Origin: JAAYAO01 sp051133435
Lineage (GTDB): Bacteria; Actinomycetota; Actinomycetes; Propionibacteriales; Propionibacteriaceae
Direction of reading: 5' to 3'
Assembly: GCF_051133435.1 (NCBI RefSeq)
Contig: NZ_JBPGNY010000004.1
Span: forward strand, 248,001 to 312,000
DNA length: 64,000 nucleotides
The translations under genes and the position numbers were made by a program. Positions 1 to 14,866 of this stretch are shown piece after piece (position 1 is the first letter of the stretch; every line of letters begins with the position of its first letter). The notes beneath the pieces are model-generated. The model did no database searches, was not told the origin of the DNA, and saw only the letters and a list, made by a program, of their open reading frames with translations.

Positions 1-4516
<4,516 letters not shown>

Positions 4517-4696
4517 AATATCGGTGTCGGGCTGAGCCCGGTTACCGTCAACTAGTTCGATTCCTGACATACCCATTTATTGTTTGGGTGTCATTCATCA
4601 AAGGAATCCGACTCAAGTATTGATCTGGTCGAAGAATCGACCTTCACAATGCCTGAGCACGGGATTTTTTGTGCATTGCTTGGCATTGACTTTTAA

Positions 4697-4722
4697 GCAC
4701 ACTGTTGAGTTCTCAAGTTTCG
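4697..4722 (-). promoter_or_regulatory. boxA-like element in 16S leader
   Basis: The complement reads CTTGAGAACTCAACAGTGTG, the motif found in actinobacterial rRNA leaders (TTGAGAACTCAACAGTGTG). It lies about 75 nt downstream of the proximal rrn promoter and about 180 nt before mature 16S. A role in Nus-dependent antitermination and processing is inferred. Confidence 0.7.
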
Positions 4723-4771
4723 GGTGCGCACCTCGCTTTGGCTCTCACCGCCGCTTGGGGCAACTCGACTT

Positions 4772-4801
4772 ACTTTACCCGGGCCGTTTGACCGGAGTCA
4801 A
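4772..4801 (-). promoter_or_regulatory. proximal rRNA promoter
   Basis: On the minus strand TTGACT (complement of 4796-4801) is followed after 18 nt by TAAAGT (complement of 4772-4777). Both hexamers are near consensus and point at 16S, about 255 nt upstream of the mature 5' end. This is seen directly; activity is inferred. Confidence 0.75.
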
Positions 4802-4979
4802 ATCGACCGTTTCGGGGTCTTACCACTCTCCATGACGAGTCACGGCCTAGGTGGGTTCCGTCTTGAACGCACACCGTACCGAGCTTGTCTCGAAGGGTGA
4901 CCTTTCGGGCAGTTGGGCGGGGCTTGGAGGGGCTTTCGCTCCTCGGCCTGGTCGCGCTTGCACCGTCAAGGCTCAGAGA

Positions 4980-5008
4980 ACATTACGCAGGTGATTCCAG
5001 GAAGTCAA
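4980..5008 (-). promoter_or_regulatory. distal rRNA promoter
   Basis: On the minus strand TTGACT (complement of 5003-5008), a 17-nt spacer, then TAATGT (complement of 4980-4985). It is the second of a tandem pair feeding the rRNA operon and lies 54 nt beyond the tyrS stop. Confidence 0.75.
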
Positions 5009-5030
5009 ATCCGCGTCGTTCCGGGCCTGT

Positions 5031-5049
5031 GGGGCCCTCGACGGGCCCC
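5031..5049 (-). terminator. possible tyrS terminator hairpin
   Basis: Perfect 7-bp stem GGGGCCC/GGGCCCC with a 5-nt loop, 13 nt beyond the tyrS stop and just ahead of the distal rRNA promoter. There is no T-tract, so termination could be weak or Rho-assisted. Confidence 0.45.
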
Positions 5050-5062
5050 GCCACGACGGCCC

Positions 5063-6328
5063 TCAAGCGCCCAGATCGACCATCCCGACGGTGCGCTTTC
5101 CGCGGCGAACGACGACGAAACGGTCGGCCAACAGATCCTGCTCGGTCAGGCGCATCTCGGGGTCGGTCACCTTCTGGTTGTTCAGGTAGGCGCCACCCTC
5201 GTTGACCGCCCGACGGGCCGCACCCTTCGACTCGACCACACCGGAGGCCACCAGGGCATCGAGCACCGTCGGCATCTCGGCATCGCGGGCCAGGGTGCCG
5301 GCCCCCACTTCCGTGGCCACCAAGCTGAGGGTGTGGGCCGGCAGTTCGCTCAGCTCACCGCGTCCGAACAGGGCGGCCGCAGCGGCCACCGCGGCCTCGC
5401 GTTCGGAAACCCCGTGCACCAGGTCGGTGATGTCGTCGGCCAGGGCCCGCTGCGCCGCCCGGCGGAACGGTTCGGTTTCGGTGAGGTGGGCCAGGTGGTC
5501 GATCTCGTCGCGGTCGCGGGAGCTGAACACCTTCAGGTAGTCGATCACCTTGGCGTCCTCGGAGTTGAGGAAGAACTGGTGGAAGGCGTAGGGCGAGGTC
5601 AGCTCGCCGTCGATCCACACCGTCCCGCTCTCGGTCTTGCCGAACTTCGTGCCGTCGGCCTTGGTCAACAGTGGTGTGACCAGCCCGTGCACGGTGGCAC
5701 CCTCGGTGCGGCGGACGAAATCGATGCCGGCGGTGATGTTGCCCCACTGGTCCTGGGCCCCGGTCTGCAGGGTGACCCCGTGGCGTCGGTACAATTCGCG
5801 GTAATCCAGGGATTGCAGCAGCACGTAGCTGAACTCGGTGTAGGAGATCCCGCTCTCCAGCCGGCGGGCCACCACATCGCGGGCCAGCATCCGGTTCAAC
5901 GAGAAATGCTTGCCGACATCGCGCAGGAACTCGAGGGTGGACAGGTTGGCGGTCCAGTCGTAGTTGTTCACGAAGCGCACCGGATTCGGCCCGTCCAGAT
6001 CGACATAGGCGCTCATCTGTTCCCGGAGCCGCTCGACCCAGTCGGCCACCACCTCGGCGGGGTTCATCACCCGCTCGCCGGTCTGTTTCGGGTCACCGAT
6101 CAGGCCGGTCGATCCGCCGACCAGCAGCAGTGGATGGTGTCCGGCGGCCTGCAACCGGCGTACCACCATCAACTGCACCAGGTGTCCGATGTGCAGGCTG
6201 GCCGCGGTCGGGTCGAAGCCCACATAGGACGTGATCGGACCCTCGTCCAGATGGGCGCTGAGCGCATCCAGGTCGGTCGAGTCGGCCACCAGGCCACGCC
6301 ATTGGAGTTCTTCGAGCAGTGCGTTCAC
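5063..6328 (-). CDS. tyrS: tyrosyl-tRNA synthetase
   Basis: Charges tRNA-Tyr with tyrosine in the cytoplasm; class I synthetase of the bacterial TyrRS family. At 421 aa it has the usual length. The Rossmann catalytic domain carries the HIGH motif at residues 46-49 and a KMSKS-equivalent KFGKT at 228-232, with Thr where KFGKS has Ser. The tyrosine-site stretch QDQWGN lies near residue 193. The C-terminal part from about 355 fits the S4-type RNA-binding domain (AVNEGGAYLNNQKV). The start is GTG with only a weak ribosome site. It lies 64 nt behind argH on the same strand, a neighbourhood also known in other actinobacteria. Confidence 0.97.
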   Translation of the reverse strand: MNALLEELQWRGLVADSTDLDALSAHLDEGPITSYVGFDPTAASLHIGHLVQLMVVRRLQAAGHHPLLLVGGSTGLIGDPKQTGERVMNPAEVVADWVERLREQMSAYVDLDGPNPVRFVNNYDWTANLSTLEFLRDVGKHFSLNRMLARDVVARRLESGISYTEFSYVLLQSLDYRELYRRHGVTLQTGAQDQWGNITAGIDFVRRTEGATVHGLVTPLLTKADGTKFGKTESGTVWIDGELTSPYAFHQFFLNSEDAKVIDYLKVFSSRDRDEIDHLAHLTETEPFRRAAQRALADDITDLVHGVSEREAAVAAAAALFGRGELSELPAHTLSLVATEVGAGTLARDAEMPTVLDALVASGVVESKGAARRAVNEGGAYLNNQKVTDPEMRLTEQDLLADRFVVVRRGKRTVGMVDLGA

Positions 6329-6392
6329 AGTTCCCGAGCCTATCGCCGCACCGTGATTCGCGCGCGTCGATATCCAGGGTGGACCGCCCGGT

Positions 6393-7936
<1,544 letters not shown>

Positions 7937-7940
<4 letters not shown>

Positions 7941-8491
7941 TGATCGGCCTTTCGGGACGAGTCGGATTTGGGGTCGAGGAAACGGTCGGCCAACTCCCGG
8001 CCGCCTTCGGGGTCACGGGAGATCACCATGATGGTGTCGTCACCGGCGATGGTGCCCAGCACCTCGGGCCAGGCCACCCGGTCGATCGCCGAGGCGTAGT
8101 ACTGGGCCGCCCCGGGCGGCGTACGCAGCACCACCAGGTTCGCCGAGGCCTCCGCCGACAACAACACCTCGGCCGACAACCGTTCGAGCTTGCTCTCGAA
8201 CAGCCCGGCTTCGGCCCGCCAACCGTCCTCGTCGTCGGTCAACCGGTAGACCACTCCCTGAGGGGTGCGCACCCGCACCGCGCCGATCTCGTGCAAATCA
8301 CGCGACAGGGTGCCCTGGGTGACCGCGAGGCCCTCGGCCTCGAGCAGGTCGGCGAGTTGGGTCTGCGAAGCCACCTGTGCCTCACCGATCAACTCCGCGA
8401 TCCGGCGCTGCCGGGCGTTCTTGGACGAGGGCACCGCGCGGCCGGCCTCGACGCGGACGTCGGGCCGATCACGGCGGGCGGGGTCGCTCAT
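7937..8491 (-). CDS. argR: arginine repressor ArgR
   Basis: Arginine-responsive regulator of the arg operon, acting as a hexamer that binds ARG boxes when arginine is abundant. The N-terminal winged helix spans roughly residues 20-80 (QTQLADLLEAEGLAVTQGT). The C-terminal oligomerisation and arginine-binding domain carries the hallmark GTIAGDDTIMVI. I chose ATG at 8491 (184 aa), 7 nt past the argF stop; a GTG at 8509 would add six residues. Neither has a clear ribosome site, so coupling to argF translation is likely. Its probable targets are the boxes at 13740-13774. Confidence 0.95.
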
Positions 8492-8498
8492 GATCGGT

Positions 8499-9422
8499 TC
8501 AGACCGCACCCAGGACGAAGCACAGCAGAGCCTTCTGGGCGTGCCGGCGGTTCTCCGCCTCGTCCCAGATCACCGACTGCGGGCCGTCCAGCACCTCGGA
8601 GTCGATCTCCTTGCCGCGGTAGGCCGGCAGGCAGTGCATCACGATCGCGTCGGCGGCGGCCGAGCCCATCAGTTCGGCAGTCACCCGGTAGGGCGGGAAG
8701 ACCGCCTCGCGGGCAGCGCTCTCGTCGTCCTGCCCCATCGAGACCCAGGTGTCGGTGGTCACCACATCGGCCCCGTCCACCGCGGCCACGGGGTCGTCGG
8801 TGACAAGCACCGATCCCCCGGTCTCGGCGGCGATCCGTTCGGCCCGCGCCACCACCTCGGCGGCCGGCTGGTAGCCCGCCGGGGCGCCGATCCGCACATG
8901 CATACCGGCGGTCGCGCAGCCGAGCAGGTAAGAGTTGGCCATGTTGTTGGCCCCGTCGCCCAGGTAGGCGATGGTCAGCCCGGACGGGTTGCCCTTGTGC
9001 TCGATGATCGTTTGCAGGTCGGCCAGAATCTGGCAGGGGTGGTAGTCGTCGGTGAGCGCGTTGACCACCGGGACGGCCGAATGCTCGGCCAGCTCGGTGA
9101 TCCGGTCGTGGGCACCGGTGCGCCAGACCACCGCGGCGACGTGCCGGTCCAGAATCCGGGCGGTGTCGGCGATCGGTTCGCCGCGCCCCATCTGGGAGGT
9201 ACTCGCATCGATGATCATCGGGTGGCCGCCGAGTTCGGTGACTCCGACCTCGAAGCTGATCCGGGTGCGGGTGGAGGCCTTGTCGAACAGCACCGCGACC
9301 GTGCGCCCGTCCAGCGGTTGGCGTGCGGTCGGTGCCGTCTTGAGTTCGGCTGCCAGGGCCAGTACGCGGGCTTGTTCCTCGGGGGTGAGGTCGTCGTCGG
9401 CGAGGAAGTGGCGAATGGTCAT
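8499..9422 (-). CDS. argF: ornithine carbamoyltransferase
   Basis: Transfers the carbamoyl group from carbamoyl phosphate to ornithine, giving citrulline. 307 aa, normal length. The carbamoyl-phosphate loop STRTR lies at residues 50-54 in FDKASTRTRISFEVG, and the ornithine-side HCLPAYRG motif lies near the C-terminus. Its start codon overlaps the argD stop by 4 bp. Its position in a biosynthetic cluster, between argD and argR and not beside arcA/arcC, supports an anabolic role. Confidence 0.97.
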   Translation of the reverse strand: MTIRHFLADDDLTPEEQARVLALAAELKTAPTARQPLDGRTVAVLFDKASTRTRISFEVGVTELGGHPMIIDASTSQMGRGEPIADTARILDRHVAAVVWRTGAHDRITELAEHSAVPVVNALTDDYHPCQILADLQTIIEHKGNPSGLTIAYLGDGANNMANSYLLGCATAGMHVRIGAPAGYQPAAEVVARAERIAAETGGSVLVTDDPVAAVDGADVVTTDTWVSMGQDDESAAREAVFPPYRVTAELMGSAAADAIVMHCLPAYRGKEIDSEVLDGPQSVIWDEAENRRHAQKALLCFVLGAV

Positions 9423-10645
9423 GCGCGGGCGCTTTCGAGGATGGTGGGCAGGTCGTGGACGAACCGGTCGAGGTCGGCCTGTTCGATGATCAGCGGTGGG
9501 GCCAGTCGCAGCACCCCGGGACGCGGGGCGTTGAGGATGTAGCCGGCCTCGAGGGCGGCGGTGACCACTTTGGGGCCGATCTGTTCGGTGAGCACCACGC
9601 CGCGCAGCAGGCCGGCGCCGCGGACGTGGTCGATCAATGGGTGTTCCAGTGCGGTGATCGCCGCGGCCAGGTTGTCGCCGAGTTCGCGGGTGCGTTCCAG
9701 CAGGCCCTCACGTTCGATCACCGACAGCACCGACAGCCCGGCGATCGCGGCCGCCGGGTTGCCCCCGAAGGTCGTGCCGTGGTGGCCGGCGGTGAGGAGT
9801 TCGGCGGTGGCCCCGGTGGCCACACAGGCTCCGATCGGGAAACCGGCGCCCAGACCCTTGGCCACGGTGACCAGATCGGCGGTAACGCCGGTGGGTTCGC
9901 TGGCCAGCCAGTGGCCGCAGCGGCCGATGCCGGTCTGGATCTCGTCCAGCCACAGCAGAGCCCCATGCGCGGTGGTCAGTTCCCGGGCCTGGACCAGATA
10001 GCCCTCGGGCAGGGTGACCACACCGTTCTCACCCTGAATCGGTTCGATCACCACCGCGGCGACGGTTTCGTCCACCGCGGCCCGCAGCGCGTCCAGATCG
10101 CCGTAGGGGACGAAGGTGACCTCACCGGGCAGCGGTTCGAAGGGCTGACGGTAGGACGGGTTGGCGGTGACCGCCAGGGCGCCCATCGTGCGGCCGTGGA
10201 AGGAGCCCTCCATCGCCACGATCCGGGTGCGACCGGTGCGCCGGGTCACCTTGAAGGCGGCCTCGTTGGCCTCGGTACCGGAATTGGTGAAGAACACCCG
10301 CGCACCACGTTCGGGGTCGTTCGCGGTGACCAGGGCGTCCAGTTTCTCCCCCAGGGCGATCTGGGCCGGGGAGGCGAACAGGTTGGAGATGTGTCCGAGG
10401 GTGGCGAGTTGTTCGCTGATCGCCGCGGTGACGAAGGGATGGGCATGGCCCAGGGAGTTCACCGCGATCCCGGCCAGCAGGTCGAGGTACTCGTTGCCGT
10501 CGACGTCCCAGACCCGGGCTCCTTGGCCGCGGGCCAGGATCCGCGGCGGGCGGGCGAAGGTCTTCATCATCGCCTCTTCGTACCGGTCGGTGAACTCGTC
10601 GGCCGTTCCGGGGCCGATCAGCTCGCTGAGCTTGGGGTCAGACAT
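9419..10645 (-). CDS. argD: acetylornithine aminotransferase
   Basis: PLP enzyme converting N-acetylglutamate semialdehyde to N-acetylornithine with glutamate as donor. 408 aa. Class III aminotransferase features: FTNSGTEANEAAFK near residue 110, WLDEIQTGIGRCG, and the PLP lysine in TVAKGLGAGFPIG. I chose the second ATG (10645) because a GGAG lies 7 nt upstream of it; an ATG at 10651 is too close to that site. Both overlap the end of argB, so translation is coupled. It may also act in lysine synthesis (DapC), as some ArgD proteins do. Confidence 0.95.
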   Translation of the reverse strand: MSDPKLSELIGPGTADEFTDRYEEAMMKTFARPPRILARGQGARVWDVDGNEYLDLLAGIAVNSLGHAHPFVTAAISEQLATLGHISNLFASPAQIALGEKLDALVTANDPERGARVFFTNSGTEANEAAFKVTRRTGRTRIVAMEGSFHGRTMGALAVTANPSYRQPFEPLPGEVTFVPYGDLDALRAAVDETVAAVVIEPIQGENGVVTLPEGYLVQARELTTAHGALLWLDEIQTGIGRCGHWLASEPTGVTADLVTVAKGLGAGFPIGACVATGATAELLTAGHHGTTFGGNPAAAIAGLSVLSVIEREGLLERTRELGDNLAAAITALEHPLIDHVRGAGLLRGVVLTEQIGPKVVTAALEAGYILNAPRPGVLRLAPPLIIEQADLDRFVHDLPTILESARA

Positions 10646-11540
10646 CGTCATGCTCCGTTTCGTCGGCCACCACCTGGGTGCCGATTCCGGCGTTGGTGAA
10701 AATCTCCAGCAGCAGGCTGTGTTTGACCCGGCCGTCGATCACCGAGGCCCGCGACAGGCCGCCGTCGACCGCGGCCAGGCAGGCCTCCATCTTCGGCACC
10801 ATGCCCGAGGCCAGCAGCGGGATCAGCTCGCGCAGTTCGGAGGCGGTGATCTCGTGAATCACCTCGGTGGATGCCGGCCAGTCGCGGTAGAGCCCCTCGA
10901 CGTCGGTGAGCACCACCAGTTTGTCGGCCTCCAGGGCTACGGCCAGCGCGGCCGCGGCGGTGTCGGCGTTGACGTTGTGCACTTGGCCGTGGTCGTCGGG
11001 GGCGACGGTCGCCACCACCGGAATCCGGCCGGCGTCGATCAGGTCGCGCACCCCCTCGGGGCGCACTTCGGCGACCTCGCCGACCAGGCCGAGGTCGACG
11101 TCCTCACCGTCGACGGTGGTGCCGCGGCGCTGGGCCCGGAACAGTTGCCCGTCCTCACCCGACAGGCCGACCGCCAGGGGGCCGTGGGCGTTGATCAGGT
11201 TGACCAGTTCGCGACCCACCTGGCCGACCAGCACCATCCGGACGACGTCCATTGCCTCGGGGGTGGTGACCCGCAGGCCGCCCTTGAACTCCGAATGGAT
11301 GCCGAGCCGGTCGAGCATGGACGAGATCTGCGGGCCGCCGCCGTGCACCACGACCGGGCGCAATCCGCAGCGGCGCAGAAAGACGATGTCCTCGGCGAAG
11401 GCCTGTTTCAGGGTGTCGTCGACCATCGCATTGCCGCCGTATTTCACGATGATCGTGCTGCCGGCATAGCGGTTCAGCCAGGGCAGCGCCTCGATCAGGA
11501 TGTGGGCCTTGTCGGCCTCGGTGAGGGTCGGTTCGGTCAT
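10638..11540 (-). CDS. argB: acetylglutamate kinase
   Basis: Phosphorylates N-acetylglutamate, usually the arginine-feedback-controlled step. 300 aa, amino-acid kinase fold: IIVKYGGNAM phosphate loop near residue 30, VVHGGGPQI substrate loop, and the C-terminal SGMVPKMEACL stretch. The true start is ATG 11540, overlapping the argJ stop by 4 bp; an upstream in-frame extension is argJ antiframe sequence and lacks a ribosome site. The length and an N-terminal helix (EADKAHILIEALPWL) match arginine-sensitive hexameric forms. Confidence 0.97.
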   Translation of the reverse strand: MTEPTLTEADKAHILIEALPWLNRYAGSTIIVKYGGNAMVDDTLKQAFAEDIVFLRRCGLRPVVVHGGGPQISSMLDRLGIHSEFKGGLRVTTPEAMDVVRMVLVGQVGRELVNLINAHGPLAVGLSGEDGQLFRAQRRGTTVDGEDVDLGLVGEVAEVRPEGVRDLIDAGRIPVVATVAPDDHGQVHNVNADTAAAALAVALEADKLVVLTDVEGLYRDWPASTEVIHEITASELRELIPLLASGMVPKMEACLAAVDGGLSRASVIDGRVKHSLLLEIFTNAGIGTQVVADETEHDDV

Positions 11541-12694
11541 GAGGAGTACTCGGCGTTCTCTTTCACATAGTCGTAGGTGAGGTCGTTGGTCCACACCGTG
11601 GCGCTCGCGTCCCCGGCGTGCAGGTCGACCAGGACGTGTACCTGCCGGGGTTTCAGGTCGACGAGTTCGCGCGGTTCCCCGATACCGCCGCCCCGGCAGA
11701 CCATCACGCCGTTGAAGCTGACGTCGACCCGGTCGGGTTCGAAGGCGGCGTCGGTGGTGCCGATCGCCGACAGCACCCGGCCCCAGTTCGGGTCGTTGCC
11801 GAACACGGCGGTCTTGAACAGGTTCGACCGGGTGATCGTCCGGGCCACGTCGACGGCCTCGTCCTCGGTGGCGGCGCCGGTGACCTCGACGGCGATGTCG
11901 TGGGCGGCACCCTCGGCATCGGCCAGCAGTTGCATGCCCAGATCAAGGCACAGTTCGGTGAGGGCCGCGGTGAAGTCGGACGGGTCGGGGCTGATACCAC
12001 TGGCGCCGCTGGCCAACAACAACACGGTGTCGTTGGTCGACATGCACCCGTCGGAATCCACCCGGTCGAAGCTGACCCGGGTGGCGGCGCGCAGGGCGGT
12101 GTCGAGCTGTTCGGCACTCAGGTCCGCATCGGTGGTGAGCACCACGAGCATCGTGGCCAGCCCGGGGGCGAGCATGCCGGCGCCCTTGGCCATGCCGCCG
12201 ACGGTCCAGCCGTCGCGGGTGACCACGGCCTGTTTGGCCACGGTGTCGGTGGTCATGATCGCGGCCGCGGCATCGGCGCCGCCGGTGGCCGACAACCGGG
12301 TCGCGGCGGTCTCGATACCGGCCAGCAGGGGCTCCATCGGCAGCCGGATGCCGATCAGCCCGGTGGAGCAGACCGCGACGTCACCGGGGCTGGTGTCGAG
12401 CACCTCGGCGACCTTCTCGGCGGTGTGGTGGGTGTCGGCGAAGCCCTCGGCACCGGTGCAGGCATTGGCGCCCCCGGAGTTCAGCACCACCGCGGTGCAC
12501 ACCCCGTCGGCCAGCGCCTGCCGGGTCCACTGCACGGGGGCGGCCTGGATCCGGTTGCTGGTCAGCACCACTGCGGCGGTCTGCTGGGGGCCGAGATTGC
12601 GCACCAGGGCCAGGTCGGGGGCGCCGGAGGCCTTGATGCCGGCCGCGATACCGACTGCTTCGAAGCCGCTCGCGGCGGTCACTCCGGTGCTCAT
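11537..12694 (-). CDS. argJ: glutamate N-acetyltransferase / amino-acid acetyltransferase (ArgJ)
   Basis: Moves the acetyl group from acetylornithine back to glutamate, making the pathway cyclic; some forms also make acetylglutamate from acetyl-CoA. 385 aa. The self-cleavage site is visible in AKGAGMLAPGLATMLVV, where Thr181 becomes the nucleophile of the beta chain. ATG 12694 overlaps the argC stop by 4 bp; the longer open frame upstream is argC shadow. Its presence explains the absence of an argE-type deacylase in this cluster. Confidence 0.97.
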   Translation of the reverse strand: MSTGVTAASGFEAVGIAAGIKASGAPDLALVRNLGPQQTAAVVLTSNRIQAAPVQWTRQALADGVCTAVVLNSGGANACTGAEGFADTHHTAEKVAEVLDTSPGDVAVCSTGLIGIRLPMEPLLAGIETAATRLSATGGADAAAAIMTTDTVAKQAVVTRDGWTVGGMAKGAGMLAPGLATMLVVLTTDADLSAEQLDTALRAATRVSFDRVDSDGCMSTNDTVLLLASGASGISPDPSDFTAALTELCLDLGMQLLADAEGAAHDIAVEVTGAATEDEAVDVARTITRSNLFKTAVFGNDPNWGRVLSAIGTTDAAFEPDRVDVSFNGVMVCRGGGIGEPRELVDLKPRQVHVLVDLHAGDASATVWTNDLTYDYVKENAEYSS

Positions 12695-13743
12695 GGGGCC
12701 ACTCCGATCGTGTGCAGGCCGGTGGTTTCGGGCAGCCCGCAGGCCAGGTTCATCGACTGGATCGCTCCCCCGGCGGTGCCCTTGGTCAGGTTGTCCAGGG
12801 CTGCCACGGCCACCAGCCGTCCGGCGGCGGCATCGACGGTGACTTGCACGTGCACGGCGTTGGAGCCCAGCACCGAGGCGGTGGCCGGCCATTGCGCTTC
12901 GGGCAGCAGGTGGACGAAGGGTTCGTCGCCGTAGGCCTCGGCATAGGCGGCGCGGGCCTGCTCGGCGGTGGTGGCCGGGTCGGCCAGTGGTGCGGTGCAG
13001 GTGGCCAGAATGCCGCGCGACATCGGGGCGAGCACCGGGGTGAACGAAACCGTCGGGTTGGTGGCTCCGAGGCGGGCGTAGTTCTGCAGCAGTTCGGGGG
13101 TGTGCCGGTGTACCCCGCCGACGCCGTAGGCGCTGACCGAGCCCATCACCTCGCTGCCGAGCAGGTTGGTCTTGGCCGCTTTGCCGGCCCCGGAGGTGCC
13201 GCTGGCGGCGACGATCACCACATCGGTGCCGGTGACCAGTCCGGCGGTCAGCGCCGGCAGCAGCGCCAGGGTGCCGGTGGTCGGGTAACAGCCCGGAACC
13301 GCGATCTGCTTGGCGGTGCTGAGGGTGTCGCGCTGGCCGGGCAACTCGGGCAGCCCGTAGGGCCAGGTACCGGCGTGGTCGGTGCCGTAGAACTGCCGCC
13401 ACATCTCGGCGCTCTCCAGCCGGAAGTCGGCACCGCAGTCGATCACGACCACGTTCGGGTCGGCGGCCTGCAGTTCGGTGGCGATCGGACCGGAGGTGCC
13501 GTGCGGCAGCCCGAGGAAGACCACGTCATGGCCGGCCAGGTTGTCCACGGTGGTGTCCAGGATCGTTCGGTCGGCCAGCGGCACCAGGTGTGGCTGGTGC
13601 TCCCCCAGTCGTCCTCCGGCGCTGGCCCCGGCGGTCAGTGCCCCGATTTCGACCCCGGGATGCACCAACAGCAGGCGCAACACTTCACCACCGACGTACC
13701 CCGTACATCCGGCAACGGCGACCCGCATCTTCTCCATGGGCAT
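12691..13743 (-). CDS. argC: N-acetyl-gamma-glutamyl-phosphate reductase
   Basis: NADPH-dependent reduction of acetylglutamyl phosphate to the semialdehyde; first gene of the operon. 350 aa. The N-terminal Rossmann motif VAGCTGYVGGEVLRLL and the active-site cysteine region IAVPGCYPTTGTLALLPAL are clear. The start is uncertain: ATG at 13743, 13737 or 13728. The 13743 start sits inside an ArgR box. The 13728 start has GGAG close by and would give MRVAVAG, matching typical family N-termini. Confidence 0.95.
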   Translation of the reverse strand: MPMEKMRVAVAGCTGYVGGEVLRLLLVHPGVEIGALTAGASAGGRLGEHQPHLVPLADRTILDTTVDNLAGHDVVFLGLPHGTSGPIATELQAADPNVVVIDCGADFRLESAEMWRQFYGTDHAGTWPYGLPELPGQRDTLSTAKQIAVPGCYPTTGTLALLPALTAGLVTGTDVVIVAASGTSGAGKAAKTNLLGSEVMGSVSAYGVGGVHRHTPELLQNYARLGATNPTVSFTPVLAPMSRGILATCTAPLADPATTAEQARAAYAEAYGDEPFVHLLPEAQWPATASVLGSNAVHVQVTVDAAAGRLVAVAALDNLTKGTAGGAIQSMNLACGLPETTGLHTIGVAP

Positions 13744-13774
13744 AACTATTGCACACTCCGCATAGGTATTCGAG
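13740..13774 (-). promoter_or_regulatory. two tandem ARG boxes (ArgR operator)
   Basis: GCATAACTATTGCAC (13740-13754) and GCATAGGTATTCGAG (13760-13774) are related imperfect repeats 20 bp apart, about two helical turns. This resembles the paired boxes bound by ArgR hexamers. They overlap the argC start, and argR is in the same operon, so autoregulated repression by arginine is the natural reading. No sharp -35/-10 pair was found. Confidence 0.6.
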
Positions 13775-13877
13775 AGCTTTTCACCGGAGACCTCAACCTA
13801 TCGCGACGATTCCCCGACTCCTCGGCCGCCCGCGCACCCTCTCGTCCGCCCGCAGATGCAACCGGAGCGAAATAGGA

Positions 13878-13913
13878 AGGAGTCGCACCCCCGAGACCGG
13901 GTGTGCGACTCCT
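13878..13913 (-). terminator. terminator behind transketolase operon
   Basis: 11-bp perfect stem AGGAGTCGCAC/GTGCGACTCCT with a 14-nt loop, 11 nt beyond the stop of the minus-strand transketolase C subunit. The minus strand continues CTTCCTATTTCGC, a short T-rich tail. Confidence 0.7.
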
Positions 13914-13924
13914 CCTTCGGTGAT

Positions 13925-14866
13925 TCAGCGCTTCAGCACCTTGCGGGCGGCCACCGCAATATCGGAGGCCGTCAGTTGGTAGAACTCCATCAGGTAATCG
14001 GTCAGACCGACCTGGCCGAAGTGCTCGATCACCCCGATCCGTTCCATCGGCGTGGGCAGGTGTTCGGCGAGCGTTTCGGCGACCGCCGATCCGAGACCGT
14101 TGATCACGCTGTGGTTCTCGGCGGTGACCACCCGTCCGGTCTTGCCGGCCGACCGCAGCAACAGCTCCGAGTCGAGCGGCTTGATCCGGAACATGTCGAT
14201 CACCTCGGCACTGATGCCCTCTTCGGCCAACAGGTCGGCGGCCGCGAGGGCTTCACCCACCTCGATACCGCAGGCCACCAGGGTCACGTCGGTGCCCTCG
14301 CGCAACACCCGGCCACCCTCGTCACCGAAGGTTTCCCCATCGGGATAGATGGTGGTCTTCGGCGCCTTGCGGATGGTGCGGATGTAGGTGAGCTTGCCGG
14401 ACTCGCGGGCCTTCTTCAGGATCGCGGCGAACTGCACCGGATCACAGACGTCGTAGAGCTGGACGTCGGGGATCACCCGCACCAGTCCCATGTCCTCGAA
14501 GGTCATGTGGGTGCCGCCGTTGTGTTCGGCGGTGACCCCGGCGTCCGATCCGACGATGCAGGCCGGCACCTTGGAATAGGCCAGCGACACGAACAACTGA
14601 TCGAAGGCCCGCCGGGTGACGAACTGTCCGAAGGAGTGCACGAAGGCGTATCCCCCGGCCAGGCCGAGACCGGCCGCGACCCCCATCATGTGAGCTTCCA
14701 TGATGCCCACGTTGATGTAGTTGGGGCCGAGTTTGTCCTTCAACCCCGCGGTCGACATCGAGCTCGACAGGTCGGCCTCGAGGACGTAGACGTCCTTGTC
14801 GGCAGTGCCGAGTTCTTCGAGCACGGCCGCGTAGGCCTTGCGCATTTCCATTCCGCTGTAGTTCAT
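13925..14866 (-). CDS. transketolase, C-terminal subunit
   Basis: 313 aa; carries the pyrimidine-binding and C-terminal domains of a transketolase split over two genes. Visible blocks are MRKAYAAVLEEL, the catalytic-Glu region YVLEADL, the FGQFVTRRAFDQ stretch and the C-terminal GRVVTAENHSVINGLGSAV. ATG 14866 overlaps the N-subunit stop by 4 bp, so the subunits are made together. It works with the N-subunit to move two-carbon units between sugar phosphates. The link to a PTS suggests a dedicated catabolic role, not a general pentose-phosphate one. The substrate is unknown. Confidence 0.93.
   Translation of the reverse strand: MNYSGMEMRKAYAAVLEELGTADKDVYVLEADLSSSMSTAGLKDKLGPNYINVGIMEAHMMGVAAGLGLAGGYAFVHSFGQFVTRRAFDQLFVSLAYSKVPACIVGSDAGVTAEHNGGTHMTFEDMGLVRVIPDVQLYDVCDPVQFAAILKKARESGKLTYIRTIRKAPKTTIYPDGETFGDEGGRVLREGTDVTLVACGIEVGEALAAADLLAEEGISAEVIDMFRIKPLDSELLLRSAGKTGRVVTAENHSVINGLGSAVAETLAEHLPTPMERIGVIEHFGQVGLTDYLMEFYQLTASDIAVAARKVLKR

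Larger units (their letters stand above)
4517..5062. other. rRNA leader and promoter region, no gene
   Basis: 546 bp between the 16S 5' end and tyrS. It holds a boxA-like element (4697-4722), two sigma70-type promoters (4772-4801 and 4980-5008, both firing toward 16S) and a hairpin behind tyrS (5031-5049). Open frames here have no credible start sites or homology and run into the tyrS antisense. Confidence 0.8.
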
